From positions 1 through 64,000 of the forward strand of contig NZ_CP016482.1 of assembly GCF_001693275.1 (NCBI RefSeq): a stretch of DNA of 64,000 nt, given 5' to 3'. The position numbers and the translations under genes were made by a program. The stretch comes from Picosynechococcus sp. PCC 7117. Its GTDB lineage: Bacteria; Cyanobacteriota; Cyanobacteriia; Cyanobacteriales; MRBY01. Shown in pieces: positions 24,882 to 34,819 of this stretch; position 1 is the stretch's first letter, and each line of letters begins with the position of its first letter. The notes under the pieces were generated by a model, which had not been told where the DNA came from, ran no database searches, and saw only the letters and a program-made list of their open reading frames with translations.

Positions 24882-25847
24882 TTAGTTTTCAAGAAATTCC
24901 AAAGATAATAAGTCATCAATGACTGCCTGGGCAGCAAGGGGGCCACTAACAAGCCAATGACCGCCTACCAGATAGACTTGATCTTGTTTGACTGCTCCTA
25001 AACGAGACCAGAGTGGAGTATCTGCTAATTTTTTGAGCTGCGCTTGGGACTCTTTTTCAATGCGAGGCTGGTAATCATAAACTACGACAAAAATAATATC
25101 CCCATCGGCATCTTGTAAGCGTTCTTGACTAAGAGACATCTGAATTGGGTTTCCTACGATGGCTAAGGCTTGGTTTTGATCTAAATTTTGGGCTGCAGGT
25201 CGCCCCAAACCAATATCTGCCAAAATTTGGCCAATAAACGAATCTTTGAGATAAACGCTAATTTTGTCTGGATAGAGACGGATTACTGATACTTCTATTT
25301 CTGAACGTTGCTCACCTAGTTGTTGTTTTAGATTGGTAATCTGCCCTTGATAATCTGTGATGACCCGGTTCGCCATTTCGGGTTCCTGGAAGACCTCACC
25401 CATAAACCGAACAATTTCTTGCCAATGGCCACTATTTTGATTGTTGGCGAGAACCGTGGGGGCAATTTGGCTCAGTAAGTCATAGGTCGTTTGTTCTTGG
25501 CCATCGGCCAACCCGATAATCAGATCAGGCTTCAGGGCGACAATCTTTTCTAAGTTGAGGGGCCAACCGAGAATTTCGATGTCTGCTAGCTGTGTTTCTA
25601 GGTGTAGTAGGACATCCGTTTGGGCAGCTAGGGGCTGGATGTCCATGGCCAAGGCAGATTCTAGGGTTGTTCCTCCTAAGGTTACAATCCGCTGAGGCTC
25701 TAGGGGAACGCAGGTTTCTCCCAGGGCGTGTTGCATCAGATGACAGTCTGGGCGCAGATTGGTCTCAACTGAGCGATCGCCAGTGCAACTGGTCATCAAC
25801 CAGAAGGTTAAAAGTGTAAAAATAATGAATCGCCTTGGTTTGAACAT
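24882..25847 (-). CDS. Ferric-siderophore binding lipoprotein, module 1
   Basis: 321 residues. A lipoprotein signal with lipobox-like LMTSC (about residues 17-21), then the FecB/FepB class fold: PQRIVTLGGTTLESALAMDI, LEKIVALKPDLIIGLADGQ, and VKQDQVYLVGGHWLVSGPLA near the end. It collects ferric-siderophore in the periplasm and passes it to FecCD. It lies 45 bp downstream of the receptor on the same strand, so they form one transcript. Confidence 0.91.
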   Translation of the reverse strand: MFKPRRFIIFTLLTFWLMTSCTGDRSVETNLRPDCHLMQHALGETCVPLEPQRIVTLGGTTLESALAMDIQPLAAQTDVLLHLETQLADIEILGWPLNLEKIVALKPDLIIGLADGQEQTTYDLLSQIAPTVLANNQNSGHWQEIVRFMGEVFQEPEMANRVITDYQGQITNLKQQLGEQRSEIEVSVIRLYPDKISVYLKDSFIGQILADIGLGRPAAQNLDQNQALAIVGNPIQMSLSQERLQDADGDIIFVVVYDYQPRIEKESQAQLKKLADTPLWSRLGAVKQDQVYLVGGHWLVSGPLAAQAVIDDLLSLEFLEN

Positions 25848-25892
25848 GCAGCCTTATCCACCAAAATTAGAACATTTTCTTTGTTCTACCCA

Positions 25893-28424
25893 TTACCAAC
25901 TCAGGCGATAACTTGCCGTGAGGGTTCTCCCGGATTCAGCTAAGTTAGATGCTCTTAGAGCCTGTGAGTAGACAGAAGAATATTGATGATCAAATAAATT
26001 TTGGACACCAATTTGTAGAGTGCCGCCGCCGAGACTCACACTGCTGATGTAATCCACAACGACATAACCTTCAATTGCCTTAGGATCGACTGGTCTACCA
26101 CGATCATCAAGGGTTTCAAAGGCGCGATCGCGATCACCGACATATAACAGTTGCAGACGATTATTCCAGCCTGGCAAAGTTTCATGTTGCACATAGGCGG
26201 TTAGTTTGAGTGGCTGAATGCTGAAACTATTGAGAGCTTGGAAATTACCATCGTCGTTGGGATCAGATTCCCCCTCGTTCCAACCAACGACGGCCCCAAG
26301 TTGCCAGCGATCACTCGGTTGCCAGTCTACACTCGCTTCTAGCCCGTAGATTCTCTCTGGAGCCCGTTGTAGCGTGAGAATACCTCGGTCGTTTTCCACT
26401 AATCTGGCACCCAAATCTGAAGTATTGTAAAAACCAGCTAGAGAAAACTGCACCGTATTCCAACGACCACGAAGGCCTAGTTCATACTGATTAACTTTCT
26501 GGGGTTGTAGATCATCGATAGAGCCATCAATAGTAAAAGTAGAAGGCGTAGGCGGAAAGCCCAAAAAACTTAAAAAGCGAGGCACAGAAAAACCTTGGGA
26601 AAAGTTGGCAAACGCACTCAACTCAGGTGTCATTTGATATACAGTCCCAACATTGAAAACCGTTGCATCAAAGGTGCGCTCTCCTCCCTCGATAGTCGCT
26701 TCAGCCTCATCAAAGCCCGGATCAAAAAAGCGATTAAAATCATCATCGTAGAAAGTTACGTAGTCATCAACGCTGAACCCAAAACGGTCATAGCGTACCC
26801 CACCACTCAACAGAAATTTATCGGTTACATCCCATTGCAACTGTCCAAACAAACCTAAGTTATCAAGATCATAGGCCGGAGCGAGGTTGTCATATTCATT
26901 GATCGTGCGAAAAATGCCGTCTTGATCAAATGCAACGGGATCTGCTTCTTCCGTAACGCTAGCGCCGTTTTTCTGAAATTCAAAATCAGCTCCCCACAAT
27001 AAATTGGCATTCTCTGCTAGAGGAGTATCAATTTGCAGTTGTCCACCAAATGCCTCTTCCTCGGCCCGAGTTAAAACAATGGCATCAAAGAAGAAATCAT
27101 TTCTTGCGTCACTGGGAATGCCACTCTGGAAGCTATTACGATAATAGGCCTGAACATCAACTTGGCTATCTAAAAAAAGATTGTCGTGGGTGTAGGTGAG
27201 ATAGGTACTTAAACTCCGGATTTCGGGATCCGTAGCACCTGAAAAACCAATAGGGCGGCGGGTTGCGAGGGTTTTGCCATCGGGGTCACTGTTGGGAACA
27301 GGGAGAATTTCAATGTCGCGATCATCGGAATTATAGGTAAAGTTAAATTCCAACCGTTGCGCTTCATCAATATCTATCCCCAACTTCGCCAAAAGACCAA
27401 GGCTCTCTGTGTTATCCAGAGTACGGTTATCTGTCGGAATTAAATCTCCTTCTGCATCGTAAAAATCTCCCGTTGTTGTCCGACTTAGGGAGAGCCGATA
27501 GTCAACATTGCCTTCCTTGCCGGAAATGTCATAGCGTAAATCTGTACCAACACTTTCTTCTTCGCCAAAGGCAAGATTATTAAATCCAACTTCAGCTGTA
27601 GAAAGAAACTGTTCTTCTTGGGGCTGACGGGTAATGATATTAATCACCCCCCCTAGGGCTTCTGCACCATAAATGGCTGTGGGGCCACTGACCACCTCAA
27701 TGCGTTCGATCTGATCGGGGTCAATATACTCCAATTGAATATTCGGGCTACGATTGGAGCGTTGGGGAATGCCGTCAATTAAAACAGAAAAATCCCGGCC
27801 TCGTAGGGTTTGTGCGTTGGCACGATTTGATAGGTTAGGAGCGCCCAGGCCAGGCACGAAGCGAGAGATAATATCAGCAGTGTTGTTACTCACAGCACTT
27901 TGTGCTTCGATCTGTTGGCGATTAATAACCGTAATTGAGCGGGGAATATCAAGGGGGTCTTCCTCTGTCCGGGTGGCAGTGACCACTAACTCAATGACCT
28001 CTAAGTCTTCAGTTTCTGCCATGGCAGTCACCACATTGAGGCTTAACCCTTGGGGACTTTGGACAATCTCGGCTTGAGGAGCGTTTATGTCTCCGGTAAT
28101 CGTTACTTGAAGGGTGTTGGGATCGAGATTGAGAGCTGTTATTTCCGTTATTCCCAGAATAGGATCAACTTCACGAAATGTACTTCTCGATAATTGAGCA
28201 TTGGGAATAGTCGCAATAATACTATTGCCTTCTTTTACAATGGCAGCTTCTAAGGGGACATTATCTGAAGTATCTAAAATAACTTCTAGTCCGAAATCCG
28301 TTGTCAAAACTCGAATATCAGTGACGATGCTCACCTGGGCAAAAACAGGTGCAGTGGCAATGACTGAAGTGATTCCAGCCACGAGCATATGGCTCAGTAA
28401 AGTTCTTTTCATGTCTGTCCTCAC
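25893..28424 (-). CDS. TonB-dependent siderophore receptor with AMIN-like domain, module 1
   Basis: 843 residues. Signal peptide (1-29, ending PVFAQ), AMIN-like domain (about 30-135: TDFGLEVILDTSDNVPLEAA), TonB box near EVIELVVTATRTEEDPLDIP, plug with RGRDFSVLIDGIPQRSNR and RIEVVSGPTAIYGAEALGG, then the barrel ending in Trp (ASYRLSW). The plug resembles the CirA/FyuA/viuA group rather than the FhuA-type group of the other two modules, so the ligand probably differs. Upstream at 28530-28569 is a direct-repeat operator and then its AraC regulator gene. Confidence 0.91.
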   Translation of the reverse strand: MRTDMKRTLLSHMLVAGITSVIATAPVFAQVSIVTDIRVLTTDFGLEVILDTSDNVPLEAAIVKEGNSIIATIPNAQLSRSTFREVDPILGITEITALNLDPNTLQVTITGDINAPQAEIVQSPQGLSLNVVTAMAETEDLEVIELVVTATRTEEDPLDIPRSITVINRQQIEAQSAVSNNTADIISRFVPGLGAPNLSNRANAQTLRGRDFSVLIDGIPQRSNRSPNIQLEYIDPDQIERIEVVSGPTAIYGAEALGGVINIITRQPQEEQFLSTAEVGFNNLAFGEEESVGTDLRYDISGKEGNVDYRLSLSRTTTGDFYDAEGDLIPTDNRTLDNTESLGLLAKLGIDIDEAQRLEFNFTYNSDDRDIEILPVPNSDPDGKTLATRRPIGFSGATDPEIRSLSTYLTYTHDNLFLDSQVDVQAYYRNSFQSGIPSDARNDFFFDAIVLTRAEEEAFGGQLQIDTPLAENANLLWGADFEFQKNGASVTEEADPVAFDQDGIFRTINEYDNLAPAYDLDNLGLFGQLQWDVTDKFLLSGGVRYDRFGFSVDDYVTFYDDDFNRFFDPGFDEAEATIEGGERTFDATVFNVGTVYQMTPELSAFANFSQGFSVPRFLSFLGFPPTPSTFTIDGSIDDLQPQKVNQYELGLRGRWNTVQFSLAGFYNTSDLGARLVENDRGILTLQRAPERIYGLEASVDWQPSDRWQLGAVVGWNEGESDPNDDGNFQALNSFSIQPLKLTAYVQHETLPGWNNRLQLLYVGDRDRAFETLDDRGRPVDPKAIEGYVVVDYISSVSLGGGTLQIGVQNLFDHQYSSVYSQALRASNLAESGRTLTASYRLSW

Positions 28425-28529
28425 ACAAAACTAAATTGCTCAATCGTGATCTTGGGAAATATCCCCAAGCAACTGTTGCTAAAGATATCCAATAAGCCTA
28501 CAGGGTGAAAAAGTAATTTTGGAGGGGTT

Positions 28530-28569
28530 GACCTCTTTGAAACGGACCCTCGACCTCTTTGAGGCGGAC
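28530..28569 (-). promoter_or_regulatory. Tandem operator of the module 1 AraC regulator
   Basis: GACCTCTTTGAAACGGAC (28530-28547) and GACCTCTTTGAGGCGGAC (28552-28569) are direct repeats at a 22-bp period, 16 of 18 matching. Two turns of the helix place both on one face, as expected for an AraC-family protein with paired half-sites. It lies about 106-145 bp upstream of the receptor start and touches the stop of the regulator gene. Confidence 0.7.
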
Positions 28570-29549
28570 TAAATTTGTTTTTGGGTGCAGTATAAACTTG
28601 GTGCAATCCCAAATTTCTTGCGGAAAGCGGTGTTAAAGGAGGTGGGACTGGCATAACCCACGGTCTTTGCGGCGTCTTTAACTTGCATTTGTCCGCTCAA
28701 AAGTAATTCCTGTGCTTGCTCAAGACGACGATCGCGCAAATATCCAAATACTGTAGTGCCAAAGACTTCGCGAAAGCCTTGCTTCAGTTTGCGGTCATTG
28801 ATGCCGACTAATTTTGCGAGCTCTGTCAGGGAAGGGGGCGTCGATAATCGTTGCAGGAGAATTTCACTCGCTTCATAAATACAGTCAATGTCCTTATTTG
28901 GTAACTTGGGAGAAGATTTTCTATGGGTTTGATCAAGTTGATCAATTTGCAGCGAAATTAATTCTAAAATTTTCCCTTCTAAATAGAGTTGTTTTGTTAC
29001 ACCTTGATATTGACAGTTAAGAATTTGCTGAAGCACCAGTTGAATGACTGGGTTGATAGGCAAAGATTTTCGGTAAACCCAATCTTCTGTGGGTGAGCTT
29101 AGTCGGTATGCAATTGAATTTTTGGTTGACAAAAAAGGAGAGATTAATCGATTAAAATAATCCACGCCCATATGAATGCTAATGATTAATCGTTTCTCCC
29201 GTTCTGGATGTTGCAGGCAGTCTTGGGGAGCAATTCCACCGCTAAAGACAAAACTTTCTCCTGCCTTAACTTCGCCTAATGATGAAATTTGACAACTACC
29301 TTGCAGATAAAAACAAAATTCTAAACAATGCTTTCGTTCTGGCAATTTGAGTACCAGAGCATTTTTGGAACGGTAGTTCGTAATTGAGAGGGAAATGTGG
29401 GGATTAATCCAAATTTCTTTCTCGATGCCATGACCCAATTGAAAACTATATTGCCAGCTTTTTTCAAAGTTACTATTAATTGAATGCTGCAGGACTGCTG
29501 CTTCTTGCATTAATTCCCAATATTGATCTAGTGAGATAACAATAGCCAT
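28569..29549 (-). CDS. AraC-family (PchR-like) regulator, module 1
   Basis: 326 residues. The N-terminal half (about 1-215) is a sensing domain of the PchR type, which in known cases binds ferric-siderophore. The C-terminal double helix-turn-helix reads LTELAKLVGINDRKLKQGFR and DAAKTVGYASPTSFNTAFRK, ending GIAPSLY. It would activate the receptor operon downstream through the repeats at 28530-28569. It shares layout with the regulators at 33521 and 40777. Confidence 0.91.
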   Translation of the reverse strand: MAIVISLDQYWELMQEAAVLQHSINSNFEKSWQYSFQLGHGIEKEIWINPHISLSITNYRSKNALVLKLPERKHCLEFCFYLQGSCQISSLGEVKAGESFVFSGGIAPQDCLQHPEREKRLIISIHMGVDYFNRLISPFLSTKNSIAYRLSSPTEDWVYRKSLPINPVIQLVLQQILNCQYQGVTKQLYLEGKILELISLQIDQLDQTHRKSSPKLPNKDIDCIYEASEILLQRLSTPPSLTELAKLVGINDRKLKQGFREVFGTTVFGYLRDRRLEQAQELLLSGQMQVKDAAKTVGYASPTSFNTAFRKKFGIAPSLYCTQKQI

Positions 29550-29727
29550 TAATCAGCAATAGCTCGCATAAATAGTAACTCTTGCCCAAGATTATACAGG
29601 AGATGGATATTTATTGCTATACACTTGCAATAAACTGCGTAGATCATAGTCCCTGAGTTTCTGATTAGCGATCTGGTCTATTGGCAAGTGGCGATCGCCG
29701 GAAGAAAAAGACCAATAATCAAAACAA

Positions 29728-30774
29728 CTACTGAGCCAACAAAAATTGACGTAACTCTTCTAGGATCAGTTCTGTGCCGAGGGGTCCATTGAGACCATTC
29801 CACATCCAGTAAGTTGCGAAATAAACTTGATCTGCTTGGCTGGCAGGTAGGGCTTGGGCGATCGCATTCTCTGCCCAATCTTTCTCAATGCCTGCCGTCT
29901 GTGCCGCCAATAATTCATCGGTATTGGCTGTTGAGATATCTTGGTTATTGCCCACATCATAGCCCAAAACAAAAATACGGTCTGCTTCATCCATTGTCGG
30001 TAACACTTCCAGGGAAAGAGGTGCATAGTTCAGGGTCGTAGGCGGCGCAATCACTTGAAAGCCCAAACTTTCCATCAATTCACCAAGGTAGCTTTTTGGA
30101 GTAATCGCAATAATTTCACCACTGTTAAGACGACTAGCACCCAGGAGCAGGGCTTTGGGTGCGGCTTCGATGGCAACACTTAGATCACTACGGGCTTCGG
30201 CAACGAGGTCATCATAACGGGAGATCGCCGCTGTCTCTTTTTCTGGACTACCAAGGGCTAAGGCCAAGGCTTGGATATTTTTTTGCCACTGTCCTTCCTT
30301 GGTGCGAATGTCCCAGAGCAACGTCGGCGCAATTTGGGAAAGCAGTTTATAGTTGTCCTGATTACGCCCCCCTTCGCCAACGATGAGATCCGGTTTTAAC
30401 TGGGTTAAGACTTCTAGGGAGGGTTGACTAGAATCACCAACATTAACGGGCTGAGTCGTTACAAATTGGCCAAGGTAGGGGATCTGGGCCTCAGGGTTAT
30501 CAAAGGTTTCTAGGTGAGCAAAGGCATTGACACTCCCAAGTCCCGCTGGTTGACGTCCCAGGGAAAGCAACAAATCGAGCGAATGGTCCCCCAGTACCAC
30601 TACTTTTTGCGGTGTGCCACAGATCGTTGTGGAGCCCATCAGATGGGGCACTTCCCGACAATCGGTAGTAACGGGAGTCTCCGGCATTTCGCCAGCACAA
30701 GCCCCCAGCAAAATCGCAATTAAGAAGCCGCACACACTCAGCAGCCAATAGGGTAAGTGAAAAAATCGCAGCAT
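29728..30774 (-). CDS. Ferric-siderophore binding lipoprotein, module 2
   Basis: 348 residues from ATG 30772-30774 (MLRFFHLPYW). Lipobox ILLGAC about residue 24, then CREVPHLMGSTTICGTPQKV, LEVLTQLKPDLIVGEGGRNQ and a C-terminal lobe ending GPLGTELILEELRQFLLAQ. It is the periplasmic receptor of module 2. The frame is open further upstream into the receptor gene; the chosen start gives a proper signal peptide and leaves 49 bp to the receptor stop. It contains HIP1 sites, so it looks native. Confidence 0.9.
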   Translation of the reverse strand: MLRFFHLPYWLLSVCGFLIAILLGACAGEMPETPVTTDCREVPHLMGSTTICGTPQKVVVLGDHSLDLLLSLGRQPAGLGSVNAFAHLETFDNPEAQIPYLGQFVTTQPVNVGDSSQPSLEVLTQLKPDLIVGEGGRNQDNYKLLSQIAPTLLWDIRTKEGQWQKNIQALALALGSPEKETAAISRYDDLVAEARSDLSVAIEAAPKALLLGASRLNSGEIIAITPKSYLGELMESLGFQVIAPPTTLNYAPLSLEVLPTMDEADRIFVLGYDVGNNQDISTANTDELLAAQTAGIEKDWAENAIAQALPASQADQVYFATYWMWNGLNGPLGTELILEELRQFLLAQ

Positions 30775-30823
30775 AAATCGATTGTTGCGCCCCCAGCGCG
30801 GATAAAATTTACCGAAAATGTTT

Positions 30824-33343
30824 TTAGAACTCAACCGCGAGGGTACCCAGAAGCGTAAAGCCTTCGCCAGGATACACCTCAAAGCGATTATTGCGGGTAC
30901 CTGTGATGTGCTCGACATCAAAGAGATTGCGGAAATTTAAAGCCGCCCGCCAGTTGTCCTGTCGGTAGGCGATCGCCGCATTAGTGAGGAAATAATCCCC
31001 TAGGCTAAAGCTGTTGTTGAGATCCCCAAAGCGATCGCCGACATAATTCACGCCGACCCCAAAACTCAGCCCCTTAAGCGACCCCGTTTGTAACTCGTAG
31101 GTCGTCCAAAGATTAGCGCTATGGTAAGGGGAATTGATCAGACGATTTCCCGCTTGACCATCATTGTTCGCCGTCACCCGGGCGTCGGTATAGGCATAGT
31201 TCGCCACAATTTTCCAGCCGGGGAGAATTTCCCCCATTACATCCAGTTCAATCCCTTGGCTGCGTTGCTGACCCGCATTAATCGAAAAACCAATATTGTC
31301 TGGATCCGAGGTGGCAACATTATTTTTACGGATATCAAAATAAGCAAGATTGGTAACTAAGGCTCCTTCTAGTGCCTCAGCCCGCACTCCAACTTCAAAC
31401 TGCTCTCCCGCTTCGGGCGGTAATGTGTCCCCATCGACATTTGTGCCACTGTTGGGTGCAAAAGACTGACTATAACTGGTATAGAGAGAAATCGGTTCGA
31501 TGGGACGGTAAACCACTCCTAGACGAGGCACAAAAGCATCATCATTCTGGGTTGTTTCAGCTAGTGAGGTAGGATTCACAACACGTTGGGAAACGGTGTC
31601 ATAGCGCAGCCCGGCCAAAAGATGGAGGCGATCGCCGATATCCATCTGATCCTGGAGGTAAATGCCAACCGCATTAATATAAGTATCTCCAAAACGGATG
31701 ATGGGTTGAGTCTCAAAGTCTGGTCGCGGCACTGTACCGTAGACTGGATTAAAAATATTTTGAGTAAAGGATGAATTTGGCCCAAAACCACGAAGGTTGT
31801 TCCCTGACTGATTCCGATGAATGTAATCAACGCCCATCAGTACAGTATGGTCAACTGCTCCTGTGGAAAATTCCCCAACGACATTCGTTTGCACAGCGTA
31901 GGTACTACTGGGTTGATCCAGTTGAATATAGCTCCGGTCTAGATCGCCAGTGGTTGGATCAAAGCCTAACGTGAATGAAGACTCAAAAATGGTGTTGTAA
32001 GCAATGTAGTTAAACCCATTCCGCACTTTCCAGTTGTCACTAAAGCGATGCTCAAACTCATACCCTGTGCGCCAGTAAGTTGCTTCGTTAATATCATCAA
32101 GCTGACTCAAGTTTCGATCAAAGGGGATGTCTGCCACGCTATCCCCAATTGCCACCAGGCCTGTATCATAGGGCCGCTGGTCAGCGGAATATTCCACAAA
32201 CAGATCTAAATCCGTGCGATCGCCAATCTGCCAAGCCAGTGTTGGGGCGATAAAAGTCCGTTCTAGATCAACATTAAAATTTCGATAGTAATCGCTGTTC
32301 CGGTAGAGGGCATTTAGTCGGTAGAGCAAGTTACCATCCTCATTTAGGGGACCTGACAGATCCACCCCCACCGCAACCTGATTTCGATTACCCAACTCCA
32401 GGGTTGCCTCATAGAACGGTTCAGACAGAGGTTTTTCACTGACTAGGTTAATGACCCCACCCGGCTCCGAGACCCCATAGAGAATTGCGGCTGGCCCCTT
32501 CAATACCTCAACTTGTTCGATATTTGCCAGCTCAGGATAACCAATGTTGCCACTGAAACCGAAGGTCGGCCGAAAACCATCCCGTAATACCGAAGCACTA
32601 TCAAAACCTCGCACGACGAACCGTTGTCCCCGCGCATCCGCCGAATTTTGTAGAACACCACTGGTATTACGCAAGGCATCATCGAGGCTACTTACCCCTT
32701 GATCTGCCAAAATAGCTTTGGGAATGACCTGAATTGATTGGGGAATTTCTGCGAGGGGGGTATCAGTACGGGTTGCTGTTGTCGCTTCACTGACAGTGTA
32801 GCTGTTCGTCGTCGCATCTGCCGTGGCATCTGCCGTGACCACAAGCTCTAGATTTTCTGCAATTGATTCATCCGGCGTTACTTCAACAATCAATTGTTCG
32901 CCTGTTAATTGTGGCGCGGCCATCGGCGGCGCTGTTAAACCAGTAATAACAATTCGTCCACCACCATTTTCTCCTGGAGATATCTGCACAGATTCAATCT
33001 CTGCCGTTGGTTGAAGCACCTCAACGATATTTTCTCCTGGCAAACTCAGGATCACATCAGGAATCTCGATAATTAGGCGATCGCCGACCGTTGTCGTTGT
33101 TACGGCTGGTAATGCTTCTGCCGTCGTCTCAAACGTGATCACCAGTCCGCTTTCTGTAGCCTGAACTTGCACATCGGTAAGCACATCAGCATTTTCTGAG
33201 CTTATTTCGATAGTGGGTGGCAGCACCTCAAAATCCTGGGTCTCGGCTATGACAGGCGCGGCGTTCAGGATTGCAATTCCTGTTACTCCTAGAATGGTTA
33301 ACGCACTCCAATGACATAGATGATTATTCATTTGATTCCTCAC
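30824..33343 (-). CDS. TonB-dependent siderophore receptor with AMIN-like domain, module 2
   Basis: 839 residues of the FhuA/FpvA/FoxA type. Signal peptide (ending PVIAE), AMIN-like domain (about 50-150, with ESGLVITFETTAEALPAV), then SYTVSEATTATRTDTPLAEI as TonB box and plug start, RGFDSASVLRDGFRPTFGFS, VEVLKGPAAILYGVSEPGG, and the barrel ending in Phe (GTLAVEF). The VSEPGGVINLVSEKPL sequence marks the ferrichrome/hydroxamate-type receptor group. It is followed by its binding-protein gene and preceded by an AraC gene. Confidence 0.92.
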   Translation of the reverse strand: MRNQMNNHLCHWSALTILGVTGIAILNAAPVIAETQDFEVLPPTIEISSENADVLTDVQVQATESGLVITFETTAEALPAVTTTTVGDRLIIEIPDVILSLPGENIVEVLQPTAEIESVQISPGENGGGRIVITGLTAPPMAAPQLTGEQLIVEVTPDESIAENLELVVTADATADATTNSYTVSEATTATRTDTPLAEIPQSIQVIPKAILADQGVSSLDDALRNTSGVLQNSADARGQRFVVRGFDSASVLRDGFRPTFGFSGNIGYPELANIEQVEVLKGPAAILYGVSEPGGVINLVSEKPLSEPFYEATLELGNRNQVAVGVDLSGPLNEDGNLLYRLNALYRNSDYYRNFNVDLERTFIAPTLAWQIGDRTDLDLFVEYSADQRPYDTGLVAIGDSVADIPFDRNLSQLDDINEATYWRTGYEFEHRFSDNWKVRNGFNYIAYNTIFESSFTLGFDPTTGDLDRSYIQLDQPSSTYAVQTNVVGEFSTGAVDHTVLMGVDYIHRNQSGNNLRGFGPNSSFTQNIFNPVYGTVPRPDFETQPIIRFGDTYINAVGIYLQDQMDIGDRLHLLAGLRYDTVSQRVVNPTSLAETTQNDDAFVPRLGVVYRPIEPISLYTSYSQSFAPNSGTNVDGDTLPPEAGEQFEVGVRAEALEGALVTNLAYFDIRKNNVATSDPDNIGFSINAGQQRSQGIELDVMGEILPGWKIVANYAYTDARVTANNDGQAGNRLINSPYHSANLWTTYELQTGSLKGLSFGVGVNYVGDRFGDLNNSFSLGDYFLTNAAIAYRQDNWRAALNFRNLFDVEHITGTRNNRFEVYPGEGFTLLGTLAVEF

Positions 33344-33465
33344 GACCTTCGATTACAGGCTTTCCCTGCAACTCCTTTATTGACTACGCGGATTCGTAAA
33401 TTACGACAGCCCATTGATTGAGCTTGGAACAAAATATTCTCAATAAAGATAGAAGAAGGACTAAT

Positions 33466-33507
33466 CCTTGCCTAGATATTTTTCGCCCTAAACGCATTTT
33501 TTTTGGC
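33466..33507 (-). promoter_or_regulatory. Possible tandem operator of the module 2 regulator
   Basis: On the minus strand GCCAAAAAAAATGCGTTTAG (from 33507) is followed at a 21-bp period by GCGAAAAATATCTAGGCAAG (from 33486). Agreement is only about 12 of 21 and the A-run inflates it. It sits 123-164 bp upstream of the receptor, the same place as the clearer repeats in modules 1 and 3, and shares the GCnAAAAA start with module 3. Confidence 0.35.
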
Positions 33508-33520
33508 ATGTATGTCAGGA

Positions 33521-34609
33521 TTAGCTTGCTAATTGCCAAGCTTGCAACTGAAAGGCTTTGGGGTTGAGGCCAAATTGCTGGCGAAAGGCTGTGGTAAAAC
33601 GACTGGGACTGCCATAGCCGACCTGACAGGCGACATCACTAACCGATAGTTCCGTGGTCATCAGCAATTTACGGGCCTGCCTCACCCGACAATCCCGTAG
33701 GTAGCGAAAGGGGGTAGTGCCGTACATTTGATGGAACCCTTGGTTCAGTTTGAGGCGATTTGTCCCTACCTGGCGAGCAAGGGCTTCAATAGAAGGAGGA
33801 TTTGACAGTTCTTTCCTGAGAATGGCAGCAGATTCATGGATATAGTCAAACTGCTTTTCGAGGCGGGCATAGGCGGCGATCGCCTGGAGATAGAGAGAGA
33901 CCAAGGTGAAGGCCTGTTCTTGTAGATAACGACGGCGATTTGCACCGTGGTAAGGACAACTTAGAATATGTCCAAGGGTCTCCTGCATTGCTGCTGTAAT
34001 TGGTGCCTGGGCAGCATAATCTAAGACCATTGCATCGGTATATAAACTATCTTGCAAAACTTCTTCTAGCCGCACTGGCAAGCAGCGATCGCCCTGTGTT
34101 GCCCTGGGGTACAGATGTCGTTTATGGCCAACGGTTGAGACATTGGTTTGTAATTGATAAATAGCTTGGAGTAATTGCTCTGCAACCTTTTGACTCCGGC
34201 TAGATAAATGGTCTAAACAGGCTTGAAAGTAAGCGTTGAGGGTTGGTTGACGAAAAAACAGTTCTACTTTAAAAAACCGTTGACCAGCGGGCTTGATGTA
34301 GAGACTGTTAAACCCAAAATAAGGTAGAAAAAAACTATAGCCTGCTTGGGAACCGCTCAACTGAAATTCAAATTCTAAACAATCTCGATCTTCTATCCCA
34401 TCGATAATGACATCTTGCTCAAGGGTATAGTCTAGTACCCAAAGACTCAGATCTTCCTGTAGCGGAATCTCTTGCCTATATCCCCGTCCTAAAGCCGAGG
34501 GACAAACCCAGACTCGATCTGAAGGATCCCCATGGAGCAGAGCTGGATTATCTGGGCTACCCGGCACAAACCAGTTTGTTTCTTCGTTTAATGACAGCCG
34601 GATAGCCAT
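33521..34609 (-). CDS. AraC-family (PchR-like) regulator, module 2
   Basis: 362 residues, the longest of the three related regulators. N-terminal sensor (1-245), C-terminal double HTH: SIEALARQVGTNRLKLNQGF and VACQVGYGSPSRFTTAFRQQ, ending GLNPKAFQL. It probably activates the receptor and binding-protein genes downstream. The gene lies 210 bp downstream of an ABC half-transporter on the same strand. Confidence 0.9.
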   Translation of the reverse strand: MAIRLSLNEETNWFVPGSPDNPALLHGDPSDRVWVCPSALGRGYRQEIPLQEDLSLWVLDYTLEQDVIIDGIEDRDCLEFEFQLSGSQAGYSFFLPYFGFNSLYIKPAGQRFFKVELFFRQPTLNAYFQACLDHLSSRSQKVAEQLLQAIYQLQTNVSTVGHKRHLYPRATQGDRCLPVRLEEVLQDSLYTDAMVLDYAAQAPITAAMQETLGHILSCPYHGANRRRYLQEQAFTLVSLYLQAIAAYARLEKQFDYIHESAAILRKELSNPPSIEALARQVGTNRLKLNQGFHQMYGTTPFRYLRDCRVRQARKLLMTTELSVSDVACQVGYGSPSRFTTAFRQQFGLNPKAFQLQAWQLAS

Positions 34610-34819
34610 AGTTAAGTCTTTGATGTTGTTTGTTGCTTAAGCTTCGATTTTAGTTAATGAAAAAGTCTAGCATGTATTTTGCACATTTATATTAATAAGA
34701 AATACACCACTCCCTAATTCTCGCTTGATAGGTTTAGGCGAATGGTCGTTGACTTTGAACACCAGATTGATTTTGCAGGTAAATTTCGAGGCAAGGGTAG
34801 CAAATTCTCCTGATAAGGC